Source of the DNA: CAZWES01 sp964632395
GTDB lineage: Bacteria; Patescibacteriota; Gracilibacteria; Peribacterales; Peribacteraceae
Direction: 5' to 3'
Length of the DNA: 20,513 nt
NCBI GenBank assembly: GCA_964632395.1
Contig: CAZWES010000021.1
Coordinates: 1 to 20,513 of the forward strand
The notes under the pieces: generated by a model
The model's database searches: none
Seen by the model: only the letters and a program-made list of their open reading frames with translations
Told to the model about the DNA's origin: nothing
Translations under genes and position numbers: made by a program
Shown: piece after piece, positions 1 to 8,205 of the stretch
Layout of the letters: every line of letters starts with the position of its first letter
Position numbering within the stretch: position 1 is the first letter of the stretch

Positions 1-239
1 ACATCCGTCTTAAGGAGCTTTCCGAGTTCGAAATTGCTCGCTACAGCTCCACCAACCAGCTCGATCTGGTCCTCTGGCTAAGTACATAAAAGGCAATTTT
101 GGAGATGAAGAACTGCATAAGTTTTTTGATGATGAGGTAGATGACCAATGATACGATAAGGATGATGCAACGGAGGCACAGATTCTTGAGGAGATGAAAG
201 TTGACTTCATACTAAGGCTCGGTCGTCTACCAGTGGTCA

Positions 240-329
240 ACTTTACTTGTACGTCAGGGCAATGTATTTGCTTCCACGTTCCATCCGGAGCTTTCCGATG
301 GAGAGTCAGAGATCCATAAGATGCTCCTT
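240..329 (+). pseudogene. Decayed 3' fragment of a pdxT-like glutaminase
   Basis: In frame 3 from about position 249 the sequence reads VRQGNVFASTFHPELSDGE, followed by SEIHKML. This matches the C-terminal end of PdxT, the glutaminase subunit of pyridoxal-phosphate synthase; the F-H-P-E-L segment carries the His and Glu of the Cys-His-Glu triad. No open frame continues upstream. Frame 3 has stops near 87, 138 and 212, and frame 2 has one at 149. Stretches such as EAQILEEMKVDFI near 165-205 in frame 2 may be shifted remains of the same gene. The nucleophile-Cys region would lie before the window and is not seen. I read this as a degraded or multiply frameshifted gene. Another class I glutamine amidotransferase is possible but less likely, because FHPEL followed by an acidic turn is typical of PdxT. 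Confidence 0.5.
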
Positions 330-936
330 AGCGCATGTAAATCCTCTGGTAAATCTTCCACGTATCGTGATCCACTGTTTCCTTGTTAATCTCCACACCC
401 ATATCCTGCATACAGCGGATTAGTCTGAGTCCATCGCGTCTTGCGCAGACGGGGAGAGAGGTTGCGGTTTTGCGATCGCCGGCTTTTGTGCGAACCTGCA
501 CAAGGGGGCCATCAGATGTCTTTGCATATGAGCGCTCGCTGCCACGGTCGCGTAGGAGGTTTCTGCGGTACAGTGTCCGTGCGCGCAGATCAACTTTTTT
601 TCCGGTTGCAGGATCATCCAGAACGCTTGTCTGGTTTTTAAGCCGTCTCTGAAGCGACATTAGTCTTCTGCCAAAAGTTGAGCTGCGTTTTAGCATTTGC
701 GTGCGTCTGCTTTCCGTCTCCTGCACCCTAAAATTATTCCTCATCACACAGCGCCTCAGGTCCGCACCATACATGCCAAGGCAAGGGCTTTTGCGTGCAT
801 GGCGTACTGCCTGTAGCGAAGGACGTGGCACATCTGGAGCGGAATCTGTTGGAATCGTGGAGTTTTCTTCTGCGAGTGCAGGTGTTGCGAGGATAAGAAA
901 AGCAAGAAGGATTGAAAATATGGTAGGTGCTTTCAT
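328..936 (-). CDS. Secreted basic protein with two C-x10-C motifs, unknown function
   Basis: Protein of 202 residues starting at the ATG at 936-934. The start begins a clear signal peptide (MKAPTIFSILLAF..., cleavage after A-L-A near residue 22). An upstream in-frame ATG at 978 would put 14 non-hydrophobic residues first and would lie across the likely promoter, so I reject it. The mature part is very rich in Arg and Lys. Its only cysteines fall in two pairs: C-LGMYGADLRR-C near the start and C-ARRDGLRLIR-C near the end, both C-x10-C and both followed by a hydrophobic residue and Met or Gln. This looks like an old duplicated hairpin closed by disulfides, with a basic, probably helical middle. 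I do not recognise the family. Export and positive charge would suit binding to nucleic acid or envelope polymers, but that is inference only. Confidence 0.75.
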   Translation of the reverse strand: MKAPTIFSILLAFLILATPALAEENSTIPTDSAPDVPRPSLQAVRHARKSPCLGMYGADLRRCVMRNNFRVQETESRRTQMLKRSSTFGRRLMSLQRRLKNQTSVLDDPATGKKVDLRARTLYRRNLLRDRGSERSYAKTSDGPLVQVRTKAGDRKTATSLPVCARRDGLRLIRCMQDMGVEINKETVDHDTWKIYQRIYMR

Positions 937-966
937 GGTCAAGTGGGGTATGGGGTGCTTCTGGGG

Positions 967-975
967 ATTGTACCA
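967..975 (-). promoter_or_regulatory. Extended -10 promoter of the basic secreted protein gene
   Basis: On the minus strand TG-G-TACAAT occupies 975-967: a TGn extension plus five of six TATAAT bases. It lies 30 nt from the ATG at 936, so a leader of roughly 20-25 nt is expected. No good -35 box is visible; upstream lies the 94-bp repeat. Confidence 0.4.
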
Positions 976-980
976 CAATC

Positions 981-1074
981 GTTATTAGTTTTTAGTTGCT
1001 AGTTTTTAGTTGCTCTACAACGTCAAAACAAGCGCCAAAACCTGAATATTCATCCCCAACTAAAAACTAATAAC
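981..1074 (+). repeat. 94-bp fold-back element, copy 1
   Basis: The ends are perfect 18-bp inverted repeats, GTTATTAGTTTTTAGTTG at 981-998 and its complement at 1057-1074. The left arm continues with further AGTTTTT units. The core includes TCTACAAC, TCAAAACAA and CCTGAAT. A second copy of exactly the same length lies at 17826-17919 in the opposite orientation, with roughly 80 of 94 positions matching by eye. There is no coding potential inside, so this is a small non-autonomous repeat of MITE or REP type. It sits between the divergent starts of the basic protein gene and carB. Confidence 0.85.
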
Positions 1075-1105
1075 TAGAAACCAAAAACTTTTCGAAAGTA
1101 ATGGC

Positions 1106-1134
1106 TTGTATTTACGCCAGCTTCAAGTTAGTCT
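1106..1134 (+). promoter_or_regulatory. Possible carB promoter
   Basis: TTGTAT (1106-1111), 17 bp, then TAGTCT (1129-1134), which keeps the key T, A and final T of the -10 box. The ATG follows after 9 nt, which would make the carB mRNA nearly leaderless. The hexamers are weak, but the spacing agrees with better promoters elsewhere in the window. Confidence 0.3.
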
Positions 1135-1143
1135 CCCCGGGAC

Positions 1144-4100
1144 ATGATTCAACCGCCGGAAGATCAGAGCACTCAATCGGCTCAAGTGGCCGGGGGGGAC
1201 AATTTTTCTGGTGAAACTATCCTCCTCTTGGGCTCAGGAGCCCTCAAAATAGGAGAGGCAGGGGAATTTGATTACTCAGGATCGCAAGCCATCAAAGCAT
1301 TTAAAGAGGAAGGAAAGCGTGTGGTTCTTGTCAATCCAAATATCGCAACAAACCAGACGAGTTGGAATCTTGCGGATGAGGTTTATTTTTATCCTGTAAC
1401 ACCGTCATTTGTCACAAAAGTTATCAAAAAGGAGAAGCCCGGTGCAATCGCGCTCAGTTTTGGAGGGCAAACTGCTTTGAACTGTGGAGTTGAGCTTGAA
1501 GATAGTGGCGTGCTTGATGAGCACAATGTCAAAGTTCTTGGAACTCCGGTGGAATCCATCAGGAAAACGGAAGATCGTGCACTCTTCAACCAGGAGTTGA
1601 AGTCAATCGGTGTTTCCGTACCAAAGTCATTTGCATGTAATTCACACGATGAGGCGGTTAAGGCTTCCAAAGAAATTGGTTTCCCTTTGATCATACGCGG
1701 AGCGTTTGCGCTTGGAGGGAAGGGGAGTGGCCGTGCGATGGATGAATCTGAGCTTGATGAACTTCTTAAAATTGCATTTGTTGAGTCTCCTCAGGTCTTA
1801 GTCGAGGAGGACCTCACGGGATGGAAAGAAATCGAGTACGAGGTTGTTCGTGACGGTGCGGATAACTGCATCACGGTTTGCAACATGGAGAATGTTGATC
1901 CGCTTGGGATACACACAGGCGAATCAATTGTTGTCGCACCAAGTCAGACCTTGGATAATACCGAGTATCAATTTTTGCGTAGCATTGCACTCAAAGTCAT
2001 CAGGCACTTGGGGATAATCGGTGAGTGCAATATTCAGTATGCGTTGGATACGGAGTCGCGTGATTACCGTGTAATTGAGGTCAATGCGCGCCTTAGCCGG
2101 TCATCCGCACTCGCATCCAAGGCAACCGGTTATCCGCTCGCGTTCATCGCGGCGAAACTCGCTCTCGGGAAATCCCTCCCGGAGCTCAAAAACATGATCA
2201 CACAAGTCACTTCCGCTGATTTTGAACCCGCACTTGATTACGTTGCCGTCAAAGTTCCGCGCTGGGATTTGCAGAAGTTCCATCACGTTTCTGATCTTGT
2301 AACAAGCGAGATGAAGTCCGTGGGCGAAGTTATGGCACTTGGCAGAACTTTTGAGGAGGGGCTGCAGAAAGCCTTGCGAATGATCAACGTTGGTGCAGAG
2401 GGCTTACTTCCAACTCCGATCGAATTCAAAGATCTAAAAAATGAAGTCACACGTCCAACTCCAAGAAGAATCTTTGCAATTGCGGAAGCGCTTCGCTCAG
2501 CTACGTTCACAGTTGATGAGATCAATAATTCGACCGGAATTGATAAGTGGTTCTTAAATCGCATCAAATCATGTACGGATGTTGCAGTGGAACTCACGCA
2601 TCACAAAGCGGATGTAATCGATGAGTCACTCCTTCTCCGTGCTAAGCGTAACGGATTTTCCGATCGCGCGATTGCAATGATTCGCGGGGATAAAGAGGAG
2701 GATGTGCGTGCGAGGAGAAAAGAAGTTGGGATCACTCCAGTCATAAAACAAGTTGATACGCTTGCGGCGGAGTTTCCGGCGAGAACTAATTATCTTTATC
2801 TCACGTATCATGGGACTGAAGACGATGTTGCGTTTGGTAGTACGGAATCCGGAATCCGGAATCCGGAATCCGGACAAGATAATATTCCGAATTCCGAATT
2901 CCGAATTCCGAAGCGCGCAATTGTACTAGGTGGAGGCCCGTATTCAATTGGCTCATCAGTTGAGTTTGATTGGTGCTGCGTTGAATGCGTTAGAGAACTG
3001 CAGAGTCAGGGATTCAGCGTTTCCATGATAAATAGCAACCCGGAAACTGTGAGTACGGATTATGACGAGTGCGATTCTCTTTTCTTTGATGAGCTGAGCC
3101 TTGAGCGAGTTCTGGATATCATCGACAAAGTCCAACCAGAAGGAGTTGCTGTTTCCATGGGTGGGCAGATACCAAATTCTCTCGCGCCAAAACTTGCAGC
3201 GAATAACGTAAACATCATCGGCACTTCACCGAAAGACATTGACCGAGCAGAAGATCGCCACAAGTTCAGTCAGCTTTTGGATGATCTTGGAGTGGATCAG
3301 CCGGCGTGGAAGGAATTCACGGACGTCAACTCCGCAAAGCGTTTTGCAGAGGAGTGCGGATATCCGGTTATCGTTCGCCCAAGCTATGTTCTTTCCGGTG
3401 CTGCGATGGCAGTAGTCCACTCAGATGAAGATCTTGAGGGTTATCTGCAGGCAGCGTCACTCATCGGGACAGATGCTCCGGTAGTGGTCTCCAAGTTCGA
3501 ACTTGGTGCGAAAGAAATTGAGTTTGATGCAGTTGCGCAGGAAGGGAAGCTCCTTTTGTATGCGGTTTCCGAACACATCGAGAATGCTGGGGTCCATTCT
3601 GGTGATGCAACAATCGTTCTACCTCCTCAACGTGTAAACATCGAGACTTTGAGTAGAGTCAAGACTATCGCAAAGCAAATAGCCGGCGCATTGAATATTT
3701 CCGGCCCTTTCAACATTCAATTGCTTGCAAAAGAGAATCGCATCAAAGTTATCGAATGCAATTTGCGTGCAAGTCGCAGCTTCCCGTTTGCAAGCAAAGT
3801 CACAAACATCAACTTTGCAAAACTTGCTACTCAGGCGTTGTTGAAATCAGCTCCAACAGATGTTCGTTATCAAACTCTCGATCTGGATCATGTTGGGGTA
3901 AAAGCTGCACAGTTCAGCTTTACGCGTCTTAAAGGCGCAGATCCACGTCTGGGAGTTGAGATGGCAAGCACCGGCGAAGTCGGATGTTTTGGCCATACAG
4001 CAGAAGAGGCGTTTTTGTGCTCGCTTCTATCCGTGGGATTCAGGTTGCCTGAATCGAATGGAAGATCAAAGGGTAGCATTCTTGTAACAATCGGAGCACT

Positions 4101-4473
4101 TGAGGATAAAGTTGAGATGCTTGATTCAGTTTTGCGCTTGCACGAGATGGGTTTTGCACTTTTTGCAACTGATAAGACGCATTCGTTCCTGGAGTCACGT
4201 GGAATCCCGAGTGCGCTTCTTTATAAATTGAGCGAGCCGCGAAGTCCAAATATCAGGGAATATCTTGAAGAAAAGAGGCTCAATCTCGTCATAAACATCC
4301 CGGGTAGTTTTGCAGGTCCCGAGATGACCGATGGTTACAAGATGCGTCGGTTGGCAATTGATCGTGGTATTCCGCTTTTAACAAATGTGCAGCTTGCAAA
4401 AAGGCTAGTGGAGGCGATGGACACAGTCAAAGTTGATCAGATCGAGGTGAAGTCGTGGAGCATTTTTGTTTAA
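1144..4473 (+). CDS. carB: Carbamoyl-phosphate synthase large subunit
   Basis: 1109 residues, full length for CarB (about 1070) plus a short N-terminal tail. It makes carbamoyl phosphate from bicarbonate, ammonia (normally from the CarA glutaminase) and two ATP, for pyrimidine and arginine synthesis. Visible parts: first ATP-grasp half (about 23-400, LGSGALKIGEAGEFDYSGSQ, later GGQTALNCG and NARLSRSSALASKATGYP), oligomerisation region (about 400-560), second ATP-grasp half (about 592-950, LGGGPYSIGSSVEFDWCCVE, later ECNLRASRSFPFASK) and a C-terminal MGS-like regulatory domain (about 955-1109). The wording GWKEIEYEVVRD and CNMENVDPLGIHTGESIVVA matches the Bacteroidetes and eukaryotic CAD/CPS1 branch rather than the Escherichia-type form. 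Residues 567-589 come from a heptamer repeat. carA is not in the window. The stop overlaps the stop of the convergent gene at 4470. Confidence 0.97.
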   Translation: MIQPPEDQSTQSAQVAGGDNFSGETILLLGSGALKIGEAGEFDYSGSQAIKAFKEEGKRVVLVNPNIATNQTSWNLADEVYFYPVTPSFVTKVIKKEKPGAIALSFGGQTALNCGVELEDSGVLDEHNVKVLGTPVESIRKTEDRALFNQELKSIGVSVPKSFACNSHDEAVKASKEIGFPLIIRGAFALGGKGSGRAMDESELDELLKIAFVESPQVLVEEDLTGWKEIEYEVVRDGADNCITVCNMENVDPLGIHTGESIVVAPSQTLDNTEYQFLRSIALKVIRHLGIIGECNIQYALDTESRDYRVIEVNARLSRSSALASKATGYPLAFIAAKLALGKSLPELKNMITQVTSADFEPALDYVAVKVPRWDLQKFHHVSDLVTSEMKSVGEVMALGRTFEEGLQKALRMINVGAEGLLPTPIEFKDLKNEVTRPTPRRIFAIAEALRSATFTVDEINNSTGIDKWFLNRIKSCTDVAVELTHHKADVIDESLLLRAKRNGFSDRAIAMIRGDKEEDVRARRKEVGITPVIKQVDTLAAEFPARTNYLYLTYHGTEDDVAFGSTESGIRNPESGQDNIPNSEFRIPKRAIVLGGGPYSIGSSVEFDWCCVECVRELQSQGFSVSMINSNPETVSTDYDECDSLFFDELSLERVLDIIDKVQPEGVAVSMGGQIPNSLAPKLAANNVNIIGTSPKDIDRAEDRHKFSQLLDDLGVDQPAWKEFTDVNSAKRFAEECGYPVIVRPSYVLSGAAMAVVHSDEDLEGYLQAASLIGTDAPVVVSKFELGAKEIEFDAVAQEGKLLLYAVSEHIENAGVHSGDATIVLPPQRVNIETLSRVKTIAKQIAGALNISGPFNIQLLAKENRIKVIECNLRASRSFPFASKVTNINFAKLATQALLKSAPTDVRYQTLDLDHVGVKAAQFSFTRLKGADPRLGVEMASTGEVGCFGHTAEEAFLCSLLSVGFRLPESNGRSKGSILVTIGALEDKVEMLDSVLRLHEMGFALFATDKTHSFLESRGIPSALLYKLSEPRSPNIREYLEEKRLNLVINIPGSFAGPEMTDGYKMRRLAIDRGIPLLTNVQLAKRLVEAMDTVKVDQIEVKSWSIFV
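2844..2911 (+). repeat. Heptamer fold-back element inside carB
   Basis: Four consecutive copies of GGAATCC (2844-2871), a 12-bp spacer, then four consecutive copies of ATTCCGA (2884-2911). The right arm is nearly the reverse complement of the left, differing by one base per unit, so the DNA can fold back. It stays in frame and encodes the Ser/Pro/Asn-rich linker (SGIRNPESG, IPNSEFRIP) between the two halves of CarB, exactly at the inter-half junction. Confidence 0.9.
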
Positions 4474-4760
4474 GCAACAATTCCCTCAGCCTCCATCGTC
4501 ATCTCCCTCAAAATATCTTCGAACTCCTCCTTCAGTCTTTCTTCACTTGGAATGGTGGAGATTTCTTTTGTTGGAATCGAGCTCACGTAAGCTTCCAGCA
4601 AATCATAAATATCGGGATCTTCGAAAATGATGCTCTTCTCTTCCTCATTATCCAACAGGCGTTCATCGATCACGTCAGTGCGCCCGCGATTTAGTTCAAA
4701 TTGAGCCTGTATCGCTTCTTTTAGCTCTGCCTTCATGCGTTCGAGGTCTTCGCGGAACAT
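4470..4760 (-). CDS. Small acidic helical hypothetical protein
   Basis: 96 residues starting MFREDLERMKAELKEAIQ. The protein is rich in Glu and Asp and has no signal peptide or membrane segment. The N-terminal 25 residues and the C-terminal part (EERLKEEFEDILREMTMEAEG) look strongly helical; the middle (DNEEEKSIIFEDPDIYDLLEAYV) is acidic. It is probably cytoplasmic. I do not recognise a family. It is convergent with carB and the two stop codons overlap. The balanced composition and sensible codon use favour a real gene over a shadow, and a 79-residue plus-strand frame over the same DNA looks random. No ribosome binding site is visible before the ATG. Confidence 0.65.
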   Translation of the reverse strand: MFREDLERMKAELKEAIQAQFELNRGRTDVIDERLLDNEEEKSIIFEDPDIYDLLEAYVSSIPTKEISTIPSEERLKEEFEDILREMTMEAEGIVA

Positions 4761-4945
4761 AGAAAATATGGGTATCTGTAACGATGGGAGATTCTGCCAA
4801 GGGAGAGGGGAGTTGTAAAGTGATAATGTTGGCTTGTTTTAAACAATATTTGCAAAACCTGACGGCCTGCCAACCGTAGCTCTGCCCAAAGTGAGTCAAT
4901 TCAAAAAAACCTACGTGACAAAAAAGTAGTTTGCAGAGCGGAGGT

Positions 4946-5020
4946 TGGAGGCCCGGGCGAGAATCGAACCCGCGTATAAAGGTTTTGCAGACCTTTGCCT
5001 TACCACTTGGCTACCGGGCC
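4946..5020 (-). tRNA. tRNA-Cys (anticodon GCA)
   Basis: On the minus strand all arms fold. The acceptor GGCCCGG pairs with CCGGGCC. The D arm is GCC/GGC around AAGTGGTAA. The anticodon stem AAGGT/ACCTT encloses loop CTGCAAA, with GCA at plus positions 4986-4988. The T arm GCGGG/CTCGC encloses TTCGATT. The discriminator is U73, as cysteinyl-tRNA synthetase requires, and the CCA end is encoded (4946-4948). No other tRNA is adjacent. Confidence 0.97.
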
Positions 5021-5051
5021 ACGTGTCAGATGGAAATGAGCTCCTGTGTAT

Positions 5052-5057
5052 ATTATA
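5052..5057 (-). promoter_or_regulatory. -10 box of the tRNA-Cys gene
   Basis: A perfect TATAAT on the minus strand, 31 nt upstream of the mature tRNA 5' end, so a 5' leader of about 25 nt would be removed by RNase P. The -35 region 17 bp further up (TGAATA) is weak and falls inside the lipoprotein-gene remnant. Confidence 0.5.
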
Positions 5058-5069
5058 GACCATCGAAGA

Positions 5070-5200
5070 CTATTTATTCACAGAAACCTCCTCCATCATC
5101 TCCACCAATCCCTACTCCACCTCCTCATCCACAGATAAGGGCAAAGTCCCCGTAAAAATGTAATCACAACAGTAGCTTCTTCACAACGGCCCCCTCATAA
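5070..5200 (-). pseudogene. 3' remnant of a DcrB/PsbP-like lipoprotein gene
   Basis: Read on the minus strand this translates as YIFTGTLPLSVDEEVE, an in-frame TAG, then GLVEMMEEVSVNK and a stop at 5070. It is a clear relative of the C-terminus of the intact lipoprotein at 8206-8754 (YIVTGTLPLSVDDEVEEGLVEMLEGVS). Further upstream GAVVKK matches GVVKG of the intact gene but in a shifted frame near 5172. The nucleotide match to 8215-8330 is obvious by eye. The fragment has an internal stop and a frameshift and lacks at least the N-terminal two thirds, so it is a dead paralogue. Its 5' side is cut off where the SLH protein gene begins. Confidence 0.75.
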
Positions 5201-5229
5201 AATAAACTCCTAGTCATACCACAAATACT

Positions 5230-8203
5230 ATGCAAGAACAGGCGTCATTTCCTCAAATGCAGCATCCTGCTCATAGTTCTCAGCATCCCACTCACAGCGC
5301 TTGCCACAGCCGTAACTCTCACAGAATATAAAGTAAGCGGAGCTTCCTACGATCAGACGAAAGATGTTTTTCCAATTGATCTGGACGAAGACGGTGATAT
5401 GGACATCCTCAGCGTTTCGGATGTTCTTAGTGATGTTACATGGTGGGAAAACGATGGCGATGAAAACTTCACTGAACGAACAATTGATGGGAGCTTCACC
5501 GATCCGTATTCGGTTTATGGAATAGATCTGGATGAGGATGGTGATTTAGATGTTGTTGCGTGCTCTGCGGATAGCGGTGACCAACTAAAGTGGTACAGAA
5601 ACGACGGCAGTGAGAACTTCACCGGTGTATCCATTGCAACGGGCTTAAGCAGTTGCACGGCAGTCACGGCAAGCGATGTTGATAGCGATGGCGATAACGA
5701 CCTCATTACAGCTGAGTACAGTACAGGGCTTGTATCGTGGTGGAACAACGACGGCTCGGGGAACTTTACAAAAAATCTGGAGCACGATTCGGCAAGTTCA
5801 GTCTGGGATGTGTATGCCGGAGATATTGATGATGACGGGGATATTGATATTGCAGTGGCAGTCTTTGGCCTATATGACATTATCTGGCTAAAAAACGATG
5901 GATCGGAAAACTTCACGCCAATAACAATTGATGGAAATTTAGGGCAGGCACATTCAGTATATCTTGATGATCTTGATGAAGACGGAGATATGGACGTGCT
6001 CGCAACTGGCCGTCTGGATGATGACGTTGTGTGGTACGACAATGATGGCTCAGAAAACTTTACAAAGAAATTTATAGATGAGAACGGACTTGATGGCGCA
6101 TCAGACGTAACCAGTGGAGACATGGACGGAGACGGCGATCTGGATGTGGCAGCAGCAGGACAGTTTGGAAATGACCAGATGTGGTACGACAACGATGGTT
6201 CGGAAAGTTTTACCAAACGGACAGTCAGTTCTTCATTCGATGGCGCCTACAGGTCGGTCATTTCGGATATTGATGGTGATGGCGATAATGACATACTCAC
6301 GTCCGGAAACACCAATAATGATGATGGAGTACAGTGGTACGAAAGTGCAGGGGATACGACGGCGCCCACCGTCTCAACACTTTCTCCTGCGGACGGGGAT
6401 ACTGATGTTAGTGCAACTGCAAATCTAGTCATCACATTTGGTGAGGCAATTGCAAAAACCGGAACGGGAACAGTCACCATTAAAGACGCATCAGACGATT
6501 CAGAGGTGGAAGTGATTGCTGTAACTGGTGCTCTGGTCACAGGGTCCGGTACAACTGCTATCACAATTAATCCGGATACAACTCTGGATGGATCAACTAC
6601 TTACTACGTACAAATTCATGCGAACGCCTTTCCGGATGCATCCGGAAATTATTATGCAGGAATCAGCGACACGACCACATGGAACTTTACAACTGAAGAT
6701 CTTACCGCTCCGGTAGTTTCGGCGCAGGTACCGGCAAACGGTGCAGTTGGTGTTGCAACCGGGGCTAGCATCACATGGACAACAGACGAGATTGCTTCTT
6801 CACAAGTGCAGTATGGTTACACTTCATCATTCGGATTTCTTACGGCTGTTTCGGATACCAGCCCCCGCGTTACAAGCCACGATGTTTCCATGTCGCTTGT
6901 TGCGTGTGCGGAGTATCACTATCGTGTGATATCAATTGATGCTTCCGGCAATACCGCGACAGGTTCAACTTTGAGCTTCGCAACCACGGGATGCGAAAAT
7001 TCGGCTACTGTAGAAAGCCAAACAGGTGGAACTATCACGCAGGTTGCTGGCGGCACGCTTGAGTTGATGCGTAACAGTTCCGGAGCAAGGCTTACAATTC
7101 CTGCAGACTATGCAACGAACCAGGCGGTGTTCCAGATAAAACGAATCAACAAAACAACTCTTCTTGCACTTACTGCGCGCCCGTCCGGCACGTCTGATGT
7201 CGGGAATCACTTTTACGATTTTCGTGCACTGAGTGGCACAACAACAGTCACAACCTTTGATGAAAGCATAAGTGTGACACTGCAGTACACCGATGCACAG
7301 ATCTCCGGACTCGATGAATCAACCCTGCAGATTTACAGATGGGATGGTTCTTCCTGGAGTGTTCTTTCCAGCTGTTCAGTTGATATCTCTGCAAATACTG
7401 TCACCTGCACCACAACGCAGTTCTCATCGTTCGGACTTTTTGGAAGCGCAGCAACATCTTCAGCTTCTTCATCTGTTGTTTCATCAAATACTGGAGGCGG
7501 GCACAGAGGGAGCTCGGCAAGTATGGCAAAGAGGATTGCGCAGGCAGGACGAATATTTAAAGCAAAACGAAAAGGGATACAGCTTAGAGTTATTCCTGAG
7601 GATGAGGAAGAACAGATTCAGTTTCCAATTGTTGAGACATCAATAAATATGACTCCTGCATACAGGGACCTTCCGGAAAAAGCATGGTTTACGCCTCATG
7701 TACATGTGCTCATACAAAACGGAATTGCGGAAGGGTATCGCGATAGGCATGGGAATCTGACGGGAGAATTCAAACCTCAAAAATCCATCACACTCGCAGA
7801 AGTTGTGAAAATGGGGTGTGCATTATCTGGAGAATTTCCGGAGATGCATGAGTCGGAAAATAAATCTGCAAAAGGAACATGGGCTGAGCGATTCATCAGT
7901 CATGCAGAAAGGCATGGGGTATCTATACTTGTTAAAGATAGGAATGTTCATGAGCCTGTTACGCGTGGTGAGGCAGTTCGTGTACTTTTGGAAATTCTGG
8001 ATTATTCACTCATATCTTATCCAACTCCTTTTGCGGATCTTTCCCCGGATCATCCGCACGAACCTGCAATTGCTACTGGCATGATGATTGGATTAATTGA
8101 TGGCGACACAAAAGACGGAAAATTCTACGGAACAGTCAGACCGGATGATCCTATTAACAGAGCGGAGATTGCTGCTGTTATCGGCAGGATAATTGAGCGT
8201 TGA
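5230..8203 (+). CDS. Secreted FG-GAP/VCBS propeller, Ig-like and SLH surface protein (frameshift at its start)
   Basis: The uninterrupted ATG frame runs 5399-8203 (934 residues), but the same frame is open back to 5199. From 5234 it encodes KNRRHFLKCSILLIVLSIP..LTALATA, an obvious signal peptide. An ATG at 5230 sits one base out of frame; removing C5233 gives M-KNRRH and a protein of about 990 residues. Seven Ca-binding repeats of the type D-x-D-x-D-G-D-x-D follow (the first, DLDEDGDMD, lies at the 5399 ATG), which fits a seven-bladed FG-GAP/VCBS propeller (about 30-375). Next come a Big_5-like Ig domain (about 377-490), an FN3-like domain (491-588), a beta-rich domain (589-740), a Ser/Gly linker and SLH repeats (about 809-990) that should hold it to the cell wall. 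The frameshift may be a sequencing error or a real inactivation. It ends 2 bp from the convergent lipoprotein gene. Confidence 0.9.
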
Positions 8204-8205
8204 AA

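Noticed and set aside
149..151. TGA possibly read as an amino acid (alternative code) in the first 330 bp
   Set aside because: TGA ends several intact genes here (SLH protein, phosphodiesterase, kinase), and other stops interrupt the same region.
10..240. 76-codon minus-strand open frame
   Set aside because: Low-complexity Ser/Arg-rich product with no start signal; the plus strand carries a recognisable PdxT remnant next to it.
937..978. Longer start for the basic secreted protein (ATG at 978)
   Set aside because: It would add polar residues before the signal peptide and overlap the -10 box.
2844..2911. Small CRISPR-like array
   Set aside because: Units are 7 bp with no spacers and no cas genes nearby; it is a tandem-word fold-back element.
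5515..6216. 233-codon minus-strand frame opposite the propeller repeats
   Set aside because: Ser/Pro-rich shadow created by the Asp/Gly-rich calcium repeats on the coding strand.
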